64,000 nucleotides of DNA, taken from positions 1 to 64,000 of the forward strand of contig MKVW01000009.1 of NCBI GenBank assembly GCA_001898965.1. Reading direction: 5' to 3'. The notes below the pieces were generated by a model. That model searched no databases. It had not been told where the DNA came from and saw nothing but the letters and a program-made list of their open reading frames with translations. Each line of letters begins with the position of its first letter. Position 1 is the stretch's first letter. Shown here in pieces: positions 6,962-14,676 of this stretch. This DNA is from Rhizobiales bacterium 62-17 (GTDB lineage: Bacteria; Pseudomonadota; Alphaproteobacteria; Rhizobiales; Beijerinckiaceae). A program made the translations under genes and the position numbers.

Positions 6962-8710
6962 ATGAGCACGGATAATTTCTGGCAGACCTGCAAGACCGAC
7001 GAATGGTCCGACGCCGTCGTCGCGGCGATGAAACAGGGCGGCATCGATCATCTCTTCTTCGTCTCGGGCACCGAGATCAATTTCTTTCAGGAGGCGATCG
7101 CCAAAGCCGAGCAGCGCGGCATCCCGGCGCCCAAGCTCGTCACCATGGTGCATGAATCCGTCGCGTTGAACGCCGCTCTTGGCTCGACCATGATCAGCGG
7201 CCGCCCCGCCGCCGCGATCGTTCATGTCGATGTCGGCACGTTTCACTATGGCGCAGCTTTGCACACCGCCTGGCGTGGCGGCTATCCGGTTCTGATCATG
7301 GGCGGCACGGGTCCGCGCGCCTTCCCGGGCTCGATGCCCGGCGCCCGCGACTCCCTCGTGCAATGGCATCAGGAGCCGCGCGACCAGAACGGCATCGTGC
7401 GCGACTATACCAAGGCCGATCATCGGCTCGAACATCAGGACAATCCCGGCCTCATCGTCAGCCGCCTGTTGCAGATCGCCATGAGCGAAGCACGCGGCCC
7501 GGTCTATCTGTCGATCCCGCGCGAAACCGCCATGTTGCGCACCGGCGGCGAGTCGCATTTTCCAACGGCCGCTCAATTGGGCATCGCGCGCCCGGTGGCC
7601 CCGGCGCCGGAAGATGCCCGCGACATCGCCCGCTGGCTCGTCAACGCGCATAATCCGCTGGTCTTCGTCGAACGCTCGGGCCGCGATCCCGCAGCCGTCG
7701 CGGAATTGGTGCGATTGTCGGAACTTCTTGCCTTGCCGATTGCCGAGAATGCCGGCGCCGACCGCATGAACTTCCCGCACACGCACGCGCATTTCGGCAC
7801 CGGGCCACGCTCGCGCGATGCCGACGTCCTCTTGATGCTGGATGTCGTCGCGCCTTTCATTCCCGGCCGGGAGTCACCACCAGCGAATGCCAAAATCGCC
7901 TGGATCGGTGCCGATCCCGTTCAATCGCGCTACAAGACCATGGAATATCGCGCCGACATCTGGTCACCCGCCAACGTGGCGCTGACCCTGCGCGCCATCC
8001 ACGCCGAGGCTGAGAAGCTGCTCGACAAGAGCGCTCTCGATCGCATCGCCGGCCGGCGCGAGAAGTTGGCGACACGCAAGCGCGAGATCGATGCGGACCT
8101 CGAACAGCAAGCCGCTGAAGCGGCCAAGCAAAGCCGTCCCAATGGCTGCTATGTCGCCCATGAACTCGGCCGCCTTCTGAGCCCCGATGCGGTGCTGCTC
8201 AACGATGCCATCAGCAACGCCGATTTCGTGCGCGCCTATGCGCATCGTCAGACAAGCGGCAGCTATTTCCGCAGCGGCGGCAGTTCCGGCGGCTGGGGCT
8301 CGGGCGCTGCCTTCGGCGCCAAACTGACGGCGCCCGATCGCGATGTCGTGCTGGCGAGCGGCGACGGCTATTTCATGTTCGGCACGCCGATGGCCGCCCT
8401 TTGGGCGGCGAACTATCACAAGGCGCCCTATCTCTCCGTCGTCTTCGTCAACGGCAGCTACTCGACGGGCACGACCGGCCTGAAGCGCATGTACCCGCAA
8501 GGCGTCGCGGTGGGATCGGACAATTACAGTGGCGGCATTTTCGACCCGCCGCCGGACTTCGCCAAATTGGCTGAAGCCAATGGCGGTTATGGCCGCATGG
8601 TCACCGAAACCGCCGACGTCGCGCCGGCGCTGGAAGAAGGATTGCGGCAAGTGCGCAAGGGCTCACCCGCCGTCATTGCCGTGCGCGTGCCAGGGCCTGT
8701 TCCCGTCTAA
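6962..8710 (+). CDS. Thiamine-diphosphate-dependent enzyme (acetolactate synthase-like)
   Basis: The 582-residue product starts at ATG 6962; a GTG two codons earlier is possible. The three-domain ThDP decarboxylase/ligase layout is visible. The N-terminal Pyr domain carries the catalytic glutamate in TMVHESVALN (Glu65), the central domain contains ARDIARWLVNAHNPLVFVE, and the C-terminal PP domain has the ThDP motif GDGYFMFGTPMAALW from about residue 466. The family covers acetolactate synthase, benzoylformate decarboxylase, oxalyl-CoA decarboxylase and relatives. Weak similarity to biosynthetic IlvB and the catabolic setting argue against branched amino acid synthesis. The gene follows a TctC binding protein and precedes a convergent MmgE/PrpD gene, which suggests breakdown of an imported oxo- or hydroxy-acid. 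Confidence 0.85.
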   Translation: MSTDNFWQTCKTDEWSDAVVAAMKQGGIDHLFFVSGTEINFFQEAIAKAEQRGIPAPKLVTMVHESVALNAALGSTMISGRPAAAIVHVDVGTFHYGAALHTAWRGGYPVLIMGGTGPRAFPGSMPGARDSLVQWHQEPRDQNGIVRDYTKADHRLEHQDNPGLIVSRLLQIAMSEARGPVYLSIPRETAMLRTGGESHFPTAAQLGIARPVAPAPEDARDIARWLVNAHNPLVFVERSGRDPAAVAELVRLSELLALPIAENAGADRMNFPHTHAHFGTGPRSRDADVLLMLDVVAPFIPGRESPPANAKIAWIGADPVQSRYKTMEYRADIWSPANVALTLRAIHAEAEKLLDKSALDRIAGRREKLATRKREIDADLEQQAAEAAKQSRPNGCYVAHELGRLLSPDAVLLNDAISNADFVRAYAHRQTSGSYFRSGGSSGGWGSGAAFGAKLTAPDRDVVLASGDGYFMFGTPMAALWAANYHKAPYLSVVFVNGSYSTGTTGLKRMYPQGVAVGSDNYSGGIFDPPPDFAKLAEANGGYGRMVTETADVAPALEEGLRQVRKGSPAVIAVRVPGPVPV

Positions 8711-8719
8711 CCACTGTGA

Positions 8720-10117
8720 TCATCGCGGCTCAGCAAATGCCAGCGATTGCATCAATTCGTCGATCGATGTCTGCTTTTCCAGCGAAAAGCAGATATCGAC
8801 GACGCGATCAATCGCAGCATCGTCGAAGCGGCCGTTGGCGCAATCGATGAACTTCTGTCGCAGATCGTCATCGCTCATTCGATTGTTCGTATTGCCCTTG
8901 GGATGATCGACACGGCGCTTCAGCACTTTCCCTGAGTGCATGCGGATTTCGACCTCCGCCGCCGGCGGGATGGGATCGTATTCAGGGAGATGTTGCAGGA
9001 CGACCTTATCGGTGAGCATGCGGATAACGGGATCTCCATACGCCGCCTCGGTGAAGGAGAACGGCGTCACCCTCCCCCGCGTGACGATGCTCAGCGCGGT
9101 CATGAAATAGGCGCTGTGATCGGCCGTTTCCTTGTTGTTTGGATATTTTTTCGCCGGATCGCCATTGTGCTCGATGGCGCGCTTGTTGGTGCGCACGACG
9201 ATGCCATCGATATCTTCGGGCTGCAGGTCGTGGGCCTGAACCAGCTCGCTCGTCGCCGAGAGATGACCCTGATTGGTTGATTCGGTCGGATAGAATTTCG
9301 TGCGCGCCTGCATGATGTAGGGTTCGTTCGGCGGCGGCTTCAAACGGAAATTATCCACCCCGCGCAAGAGCGAATGCGCAAATCCTTTATTCCCCTCGAT
9401 GATCCGCTCGGGACCGGTAAAGCCGCGCCGGGCAAGGAAGGCTCCCAGAACACCCCGTTCCACCATCAGACCGTCGGCCAGATTTTTTGTGTTGTTGTAT
9501 TCTTCGCCCTCGGCATCGTTGACGGCGAGACCAACGGCGGCCGATCCGCCGATCCCCATCGCATGGGTGATCTGCTCCGCATTCAGATTCAAAAGCCTGC
9601 CGGCAATCACCGCACCACCATACGGCATCACCGTTCCATGATGGAAACCCATTGGTGTCAAACCTTCGGCGAGACCGTCGACGATCCGGCCGATGACCTG
9701 ATAGGCGGCAACGGTCGCTGCGATCACATCGCGCCCAGACGCCCCCAGCCATTCGCCCAGCGCGAAGACAGCAGCCAATGCATCGCTGGGATGTGCCCCA
9801 CCGATCTTTCCCGGACTTTTGGGGAAGTAGAGCACGTCGTTGAAATCGAGATAGCGGATCATCGTTTCGTTGGCGATGATCGCCGACGAGACCGAGACCT
9901 TGGTGTTCTCTCCCAATAAAGTCGCCTGAGACGCGGGATTCAGTTCCTTGGCGACATCGCGACACGCAAGACAGGGGTCGGCATCGTAGGCGCCAATCGC
10001 ACACGCCAATGTATCGAGGATGTGACGCTTGGCTTGATGGGCAACGTCCTTGCCCAACGAGTCATAATTCCAGGCGATGGCCTCTTCGGCCAAGATTCGC
10101 GCTATCGGTTGGGACAT
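8720..10117 (-). CDS. MmgE/PrpD family protein (2-methylcitrate dehydratase-like)
   Basis: The 465-residue protein has the full MmgE/PrpD length and motifs. These are KRHILDTLACAIGAY near residue 30, FNDVLYFPKSPGKIGGAHPSDALAA near 112-135, GFHHGTVMPYGGAVIAGRLL near 180 and a C-terminal domain with VEIRMHSGKVLKRRVDHPKG. Characterised members dehydrate 2-methylcitrate or isomerise cis-aconitate, and several catabolic homologues act on other di- or tricarboxylates. No prpB/prpC is nearby, so methylcitrate cycle function is not supported. The gene is convergent with the ThDP enzyme and divergent from a TctC gene. Confidence 0.88.
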   Translation of the reverse strand: MSQPIARILAEEAIAWNYDSLGKDVAHQAKRHILDTLACAIGAYDADPCLACRDVAKELNPASQATLLGENTKVSVSSAIIANETMIRYLDFNDVLYFPKSPGKIGGAHPSDALAAVFALGEWLGASGRDVIAATVAAYQVIGRIVDGLAEGLTPMGFHHGTVMPYGGAVIAGRLLNLNAEQITHAMGIGGSAAVGLAVNDAEGEEYNNTKNLADGLMVERGVLGAFLARRGFTGPERIIEGNKGFAHSLLRGVDNFRLKPPPNEPYIMQARTKFYPTESTNQGHLSATSELVQAHDLQPEDIDGIVVRTNKRAIEHNGDPAKKYPNNKETADHSAYFMTALSIVTRGRVTPFSFTEAAYGDPVIRMLTDKVVLQHLPEYDPIPPAAEVEIRMHSGKVLKRRVDHPKGNTNNRMSDDDLRQKFIDCANGRFDDAAIDRVVDICFSLEKQTSIDELMQSLAFAEPR

Positions 10118-10227
10118 CGTTTCCTCTTTTCACCGCTCTTTGTCGGCCATCTGATTTATTGCGAGCCTATCTGGAGTGTGTCAACATCTCGAAAAACGAC
10201 GCACTGACGACATTCCTGGGAGGGAAC

Positions 10228-11223
10228 ATGTCTCACTTCAGCCGCCTCTCGCGGCACTTCAGCATCGCGTTATGCGCTGTTCTCTTCGGCCTTCAGGCTT
10301 CGAACGCGCAAACATCCAATGCGGCCGACAACTACCCTCAGGACATCGTCCATTTCGTTTCGGGATATGCGGTTGGAAGCGGCGCCGATATTCTGACCCG
10401 CTATTTTGCTGAGCGTTTCGGCAGGATGTCCGGCGCGACGGTTGTCGTGGAAAACAAGCCCGGCGCCACAGGCAATATCGCGGCCGGATATATCGCCCGT
10501 TCAAAGCCTAACGGCTATGCCGTCCTGATCCATGCCGGCAGCGGATTGGCCGGTAACATGCAGCTCTACGAAGGTTCGGCCGTGGACGCCGACCAGGAGC
10601 TGCAACTCGTCGCGACAATCACCAAGCAGGGAACGCTTCTCGTTGTGCCTGGCAAGAGCCGCATTCAGAATTTATCCGACCTCGTTGACACGCTGCAGAA
10701 GAAAGGGGCTACCGCAAAATACGGAACCTCTTCTACGTCGGGAACCATTGTCGGCGAAATGTTCAAGAAGGTCGCGGGCGTGAACGTGACACTCGTGAAC
10801 TATCGCACGAACAACGACAGCCTGCGCGATTTGACCGGCGACCAGATCGATTATGTTTTGGTCGATCCTTTGTTGGCACTCGGTCAAGCCCGTAAGGGGA
10901 ACATTAAAATCATCGCACTCAGCACGCCCGAACCCATGGCTTCGGTTCCCGATGTTCCGACCTTCAGGCAAGCTGGCGTGCAATTGGACCTGACAGGCTG
11001 GTGGGCGATCGCGGTCCCCAAACAAACGCCTCGGGCGATCGTCGATAAGATGAACGGCTGGATCAACCAAATCCTCGCCACTGAGGAAACGCACAAATTC
11101 CTGATTGAAAACGGTGCTGATGCGTTCACCAGCTCGCCAGATGAAGCCCAGGCATTCCTTAGAAAGAGCATCGAGGATTGGCGCGCCTATGGCGATCTTG
11201 CCAAACTCGGCGGCCGCAATTGA
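10228..11223 (+). CDS. TctC/Bug-family periplasmic binding protein (second copy)
   Basis: ATG 10228 follows GGGAGGGA and gives 331 residues; longer upstream extensions have no ribosome site. The signal peptide (MSHFSRLSRHFSIALCAVLF, cleaved near SNAQ) precedes NYPQDIVHFVSGYAVGSGAD. The family motifs ATVVVENKPGATGNIAAGYI and NGYAVLIHAG follow. The ligand loop VSGYAVGSGAD differs clearly from VPFPPAGATD of the copy at 5.9 kb, so the two probably bind different acids. It is 51 bases upstream of a flavin reductase-like gene on the same strand, and the two may form an operon. Confidence 0.88.
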   Translation: MSHFSRLSRHFSIALCAVLFGLQASNAQTSNAADNYPQDIVHFVSGYAVGSGADILTRYFAERFGRMSGATVVVENKPGATGNIAAGYIARSKPNGYAVLIHAGSGLAGNMQLYEGSAVDADQELQLVATITKQGTLLVVPGKSRIQNLSDLVDTLQKKGATAKYGTSSTSGTIVGEMFKKVAGVNVTLVNYRTNNDSLRDLTGDQIDYVLVDPLLALGQARKGNIKIIALSTPEPMASVPDVPTFRQAGVQLDLTGWWAIAVPKQTPRAIVDKMNGWINQILATEETHKFLIENGADAFTSSPDEAQAFLRKSIEDWRAYGDLAKLGGRN

Positions 11224-11274
11224 GCTGATCGAGAACGCCTTCAGCCAAGCCAGCCCAGTACGCGAGGAAACTTT

Positions 11275-11922
11275 ATGCGCGCAGAGGATGTCGTCTATCA
11301 GCCGGAAAAGTATTGGGATCGTCTCTTTGCTCCAGGTGGTCACGCTTCGATGATTACGACCGTCGATAAGGATGGACGTATCAATGCCGCGTCCTACGCA
11401 ACGACCGTTCGCATCGTCCATAATCCCGTGCATATTGCCTTTACGACCGCCTTGGCCGGGCAGACGGCCAGCAACATTCGCGAGACAGGCCAATTCGTCG
11501 TCAATCTTCCCGCCTTTGAACGCGACATCCTCGAAAAAGTGCGCATCGTCGGCTTGCCGTTCGCCAAGGGAGTGAACGAGCTGGAAAAAGCCGGTTTGAC
11601 GGCGTTGCCGTCAACCTTCGTGACACCGCCCCGCATTCTCGAATGTACCCGCCATTTCGAATGTGAAGTGGTTTGGACCAAAGACTGGCTGAATCGAACC
11701 ATGGTCGTGGGCAATGTTCTGGGCGCCTCGGTCCATCGCGATCTCGTCGATGCCAAAGGCTACATCGTCTGGAACAAGATCAAGCCCGTGGCCTTCTGCG
11801 GCGCGCCTTACGTCAATATGTTTGCGGGCAGCTACGAGACGATGGAAGTCGGCCTGCCCTACGAAGGGCCCGAGGTTGTCGCAGCCGACAAAAGCGTGCG
11901 CAGCTATTTCGAGGATATGTGA
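11275..11922 (+). CDS. Flavin reductase-like domain protein (FMN-binding)
   Basis: The 215-residue protein fits the flavin reductase/DIM6-NTAB family. The N-terminal half shows HASMITTVDKDGRINAASYA and the cofactor segment TALAGQTASNIRETGQFVVNLP. The GVNELEKAGLTALPSTFVTPPRI segment and a final VVGNVLGASVHRDLV strand are also typical. Members supply reduced FMN to two-component monooxygenases or act as oxidoreductases on small substrates. No monooxygenase partner lies beside it. Its position after a TctC gene ties it to the carboxylate metabolism region. Confidence 0.82.
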   Translation: MRAEDVVYQPEKYWDRLFAPGGHASMITTVDKDGRINAASYATTVRIVHNPVHIAFTTALAGQTASNIRETGQFVVNLPAFERDILEKVRIVGLPFAKGVNELEKAGLTALPSTFVTPPRILECTRHFECEVVWTKDWLNRTMVVGNVLGASVHRDLVDAKGYIVWNKIKPVAFCGAPYVNMFAGSYETMEVGLPYEGPEVVAADKSVRSYFEDM

Positions 11923-11946
11923 ATCTGAGCGGCTCAACACGGCTCA

Positions 11947-12534
11947 TCAATGCATCGTGTTATAGACCCGTGCGATCCAATAGGCTTGATAAGTCATATG
12001 CGCCAGCGCGAGCCCGATCTGCACGTTGCGTTTGACTGAGATCCAGCCGACGAGGCACAGCGCCAGACCGATCGGCACCTGCACCAGATAGTCCAGGTTG
12101 AGACGATTGAAGTAGTCCAGCCCCTTGATCAGCGTATCGATCACATCGAACACGAAGGTCGTCGCCAGAATCGCGAAGAACCAACGCCGTCGCTTGAGGA
12201 AGAAATCCTCATAGCCACCGTATTCGGCGATATTATCTGGAAACAGCAGAGCGGCGAGGAGATACAACACCACCGCATAGCCGATCACGAAGATGAAGAT
12301 GCCGAACGTCCAGCGATCGATCCGGCTGAGCCCGAATTCCCACCACCAGAATAGCACCAGTTCGATCAGGATCGACAGCACCCACAGCATGTGGAGGACT
12401 GACAGTTTGTAGCGGCCGGGATGCTGAATGAAGCCCGCCACGCCCGCCAGTATGCGCGTAATGCCAAGGCCGATGACCATGCCGAGCACGATGCGGACAT
12501 GCGGAAACAGTTCGTGGGAAACGTGCGGATCCAT
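11947..12534 (-). CDS. Integral membrane protein of unknown function
   Basis: The 195-residue product has about five or six predicted membrane segments, for example VRIVLGMVIGLGITRILAGV, LHMLWVLSILIELVLFWWW, WTFGIFIFVIGYAVVLYLLA and YLVQVPIGLALCLVGWISV. No catalytic motif or known domain is apparent. The gene is convergent with the flavin reductase gene (24-base gap) and lies upstream of no obvious partner. It may share a minus-strand transcript with the ChrB-domain gene that ends 59 bases before it. Confidence 0.7.
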   Translation of the reverse strand: MDPHVSHELFPHVRIVLGMVIGLGITRILAGVAGFIQHPGRYKLSVLHMLWVLSILIELVLFWWWEFGLSRIDRWTFGIFIFVIGYAVVLYLLAALLFPDNIAEYGGYEDFFLKRRRWFFAILATTFVFDVIDTLIKGLDYFNRLNLDYLVQVPIGLALCLVGWISVKRNVQIGLALAHMTYQAYWIARVYNTMH

Positions 12535-12593
12535 AAAGCGAATAAACCTGCGAGAAGCGTTAAGCTAACGAACGGCCGACAACACCGCTAGGC

Positions 12594-13148
12594 TTAACCT
12601 TTCGCCTCCCCCTTCGCGTCAAATATTTTCCGCAGAAAAATCGTCGGCGCGGTCGGCCCTTTGCCAGCGTGAGGCGGAAGCGTCACGCCCTTCGCCGCAA
12701 CCAGATGATGGACGGTGAAATTGGCATGGAGCGCGTCGTAAATGGGAAAGCTGGCTTCGAGAATACCGCTATCCGTGCGGTGAATCATCAGAAAGCCTTC
12801 GGCGATGTTCAACAAGCCCACGGCCACCTGGCCATGGACATCACCGGATGACGGCCGGAAATCGTGCAAAACATAATCGACGCCGCATTGAATGACTTTC
12901 GCGATGTCTTCCAGCGCCGGATCGCGCAGATCATATTTGGTCATCACTTTGCGGAAAGTTGTCCCTTTCTCGTCGTGAGGACCAAGCTCGGCACCAGGAA
13001 GCGCCAGCGCAATGGCATCGGCAGGCCGCCGCTCTTCCTCTCCCCAAGGCACGAAGACAAATTCGGCTTCACGATCGACAAAGCGTTTGATGAGCCACGG
13101 CGTGGCCACACGATCCAGATGCACGAAATCTCGCGTAACCCATTTCAT
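12594..13148 (-). CDS. ChrB C-terminal domain protein (chromate resistance-associated)
   Basis: The 184-residue protein begins MKWVTRDFVHLDRVATPWLI and continues with FVDREAEFVFVPWGEEE, then a C-terminal HGQVAVGLLNIAEGFL segment. These match the ChrB C-terminal domain, which in full-length ChrB is fused to an N-terminal part and senses chromate upstream of the ChrA transporter. Here only that domain is present and no chrA is found, so direct chromate resistance is doubtful. Conserved histidine, acidic and arginine residues suggest metal or oxyanion binding. It is followed at the 3' side by a membrane protein and preceded by a Mpo1-like gene, all on the minus strand. Confidence 0.8.
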   Translation of the reverse strand: MKWVTRDFVHLDRVATPWLIKRFVDREAEFVFVPWGEEERRPADAIALALPGAELGPHDEKGTTFRKVMTKYDLRDPALEDIAKVIQCGVDYVLHDFRPSSGDVHGQVAVGLLNIAEGFLMIHRTDSGILEASFPIYDALHANFTVHHLVAAKGVTLPPHAGKGPTAPTIFLRKIFDAKGEAKG

Positions 13149-13179
13149 TGGCGTCTCCTCGGCCGGCGCTGGCCCTGCT

Positions 13180-13494
13180 TTACAGTTTCACCTTGCCGGT
13201 CAAAACCTGCCAGAACATCACCCAATCGCCCATCAGCGAATAGATCGGATGTTTGAACGTGGCCGGACGGTTCTTTTCAAAGAAGAAATGGCCGATCCAG
13301 GCGAAGCCATAGCCGCAGACGAGCGCGGCGAGCAGCCACCAGCCATTGCCGCGCAGGATCGCCACGACGATCAGCGCCAGCACACCGCAACTGCCGATGA
13401 AATGCAGGCGGCGCGACGTGCGATTGGCATGTTCGGACAGATAGAACGGATAGAATTCGCGAAAACTGGCGAAACGGGGCACGACATCGTTCAT
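13180..13494 (-). CDS. Mpo1-like (DUF962) small membrane protein
   Basis: The 104-residue product shows FASFREFYPFYLSEHANRTS, RRLHFIGS, and GYGFAWIGHFFFEKNRPATF followed by HPIYSLMGDWVMFWQ. This is the conserved core of DUF962/Mpo1 proteins, with the invariant H in SEH, the H in RRLHF and the H of IGHFFFEKN. Yeast Mpo1 is an Fe(II)-dependent dioxygenase in alpha-oxidation of 2-hydroxy fatty acids. Bacterial members are largely unstudied, so a role in fatty acid oxidation is inference. Two or three membrane segments are visible. Confidence 0.85.
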   Translation of the reverse strand: MNDVVPRFASFREFYPFYLSEHANRTSRRLHFIGSCGVLALIVVAILRGNGWWLLAALVCGYGFAWIGHFFFEKNRPATFKHPIYSLMGDWVMFWQVLTGKVKL

Positions 13495-13576
13495 GACGTT
13501 CCTCCTGTCGTTGCGCGGCAGGATACGTCAAAGCGGCCGAAGGAAAAGAAAGATTCGAAGCGTCAATCAGCGTCGG

Positions 13577-14221
13577 TCAGGCGCGCACAGGCTGTTTTTC
13601 CGGCGCCTTCTTGAGCGATGGCGCGGCGGCGCCCATCTTTTTGTTTTGAGCGAAAGCCCTGATCACCGCCTGGGCGACGGTGGTAAAATGCGCGCAAGGC
13701 CCTTGCACGCCAACGCTTTGGCGGGAGACGCGCGCGCCCTCGACCAAAAGATAAAGCGCATCGGCCAGGAGATCGGCTTCGACAATCCCGGCATCACGAC
13801 AGAGCTGCACCAGCCGCTCGCGATGGCGAATCTTGAATTCCTGGATGAGGCGCCGGGCCGGATGGCCCTCCTCGGTCAGCTCGATGGCCGTATTGGCCAT
13901 GTCGCAGCCGCGACCGTCGCCGACGGCGCATTCGGCCGCCTTGCCGACCCAATCCTGGATGCGCGCCATCGGATCGTTGGGATGAGCGGCGAGAAGGTCA
14001 TTCCACGCTGTTTCGCCGGCCTGTTCGACCTCGCGCAGCCAGGCGACGACGAGATCGTCCTTCGAGCCGAAATGACGATAAAGCGTCATTTTATTGGTGT
14101 CCGCTGCCTCGGCGATGGCGTCGACGCCGACACCGCGAATGCCATGCTTTCGGAATAGGTCGCAGGCCGCCTCGATAATCCGCTCCCGGGGTTTTCGCGT
14201 GGCTGCGATCACTGTTTCCAT
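13577..14221 (-). CDS. TetR/AcrR-family transcriptional repressor of the adjacent RND pump
   Basis: The 214-residue protein (ATG 14221; a GTG three codons upstream is the alternative) opens with a TetR helix-turn-helix. AACDLFRKHGIRGVGVDAIA is followed by NKMTLYRHFGSKDDLV, the typical recognition helix and its YxxFxSK sequel. The C-terminal ligand domain is of the TetR type with AECAVGDGRGCDMANTAIEL. It is divergent from an RND efflux operon, with a GTTACC/GGTAAC inverted repeat in between. Local repression of the pump, relieved by a ligand, is the usual arrangement and is likely here. Confidence 0.88.
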   Translation of the reverse strand: METVIAATRKPRERIIEAACDLFRKHGIRGVGVDAIAEAADTNKMTLYRHFGSKDDLVVAWLREVEQAGETAWNDLLAAHPNDPMARIQDWVGKAAECAVGDGRGCDMANTAIELTEEGHPARRLIQEFKIRHRERLVQLCRDAGIVEADLLADALYLLVEGARVSRQSVGVQGPCAHFTTVAQAVIRAFAQNKKMGAAAPSLKKAPEKQPVRA

Positions 14222-14262
14222 GATGGTCACTCGCTCCTTTAAAAAATTTGCCTAGCAGTCCC

Positions 14263-14306
14263 TTGACTAATGTTACCGATCTGTACCATAGTTACTTACC
14301 GGTAAC
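14263..14306 (+). promoter_or_regulatory. RND operon promoter with overlapping TetR-type operator
   Basis: TTGACT (14263-14268) and CATAGT (14287-14292), 18 bases apart, look like a sigma-70 promoter. GTTACC at 14272-14277 is mirrored by GGTAAC at 14301-14306, and a perfect 10-base palindrome TTACCGGTAA lies at 14296-14305. An operator over the promoter fits a local TetR repressor. Promoter and operator assignments are by eye. Confidence 0.55.
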
Positions 14307-14364
14307 ACCCGGCCCGCAGGCCGTCAAGCCTGGAATGCTTTCAAACACCCACAAGGACAGTCAG

Positions 14365-14673
14365 ATGGAACGCTCTCGCGCGGACCGGCGGATCAATGAA
14401 CGTATCGACGATCTCCTCGGCGATTCGCTTATTCAGACAGTCATGCGGGCCGATCATGTCAATCCGGCGGACGTCCGTGCCATTTGGCGCGCGGCGGCGG
14501 ATAAGCTAAATCACAACCAATCAGCGCATGGCAAAGTTCCCCCGGCTGGCGGGCAACGGCCACAAAACCAGGCTAAAACGACCCAGCGGACGAAGCCCTG
14601 GGGCGCCGCCTGGCGCAAGAAACTCACTTCTTACGGACCGACCACGCGGTCGCAGTTCTGCGGACAGGAATAA
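14365..14673 (+). CDS. Unrecognised 102-aa basic protein at the head of the RND operon
   Basis: ATG 14365 has AAGGA eight bases upstream. The product begins MERSRADRRINERIDDLLGD and continues with an amphipathic segment, NPADVRAIWRAAADKL. The C-terminal half is low-complexity, basic and Gln/Pro-rich, ending RSQFCGQE. There is no signal peptide or membrane segment, so it is cytoplasmic. Its stop is three bases before the RND transporter start, so the two are co-transcribed. I recognise no family. The base usage matches its neighbours less well than the pump genes do. It could be a small regulator, an accessory factor or a leader that couples translation. Confidence 0.6.
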   Translation: MERSRADRRINERIDDLLGDSLIQTVMRADHVNPADVRAIWRAAADKLNHNQSAHGKVPPAGGQRPQNQAKTTQRTKPWGAAWRKKLTSYGPTTRSQFCGQE

Positions 14674-14676
14674 TCA

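Noticed and set aside
6950..6965. Thiamine riboswitch (THI box) upstream of the ThDP enzyme gene
   Set aside because: The leader is too short and contains only the stem-loop at 6907-6931, without the conserved THI sequences.
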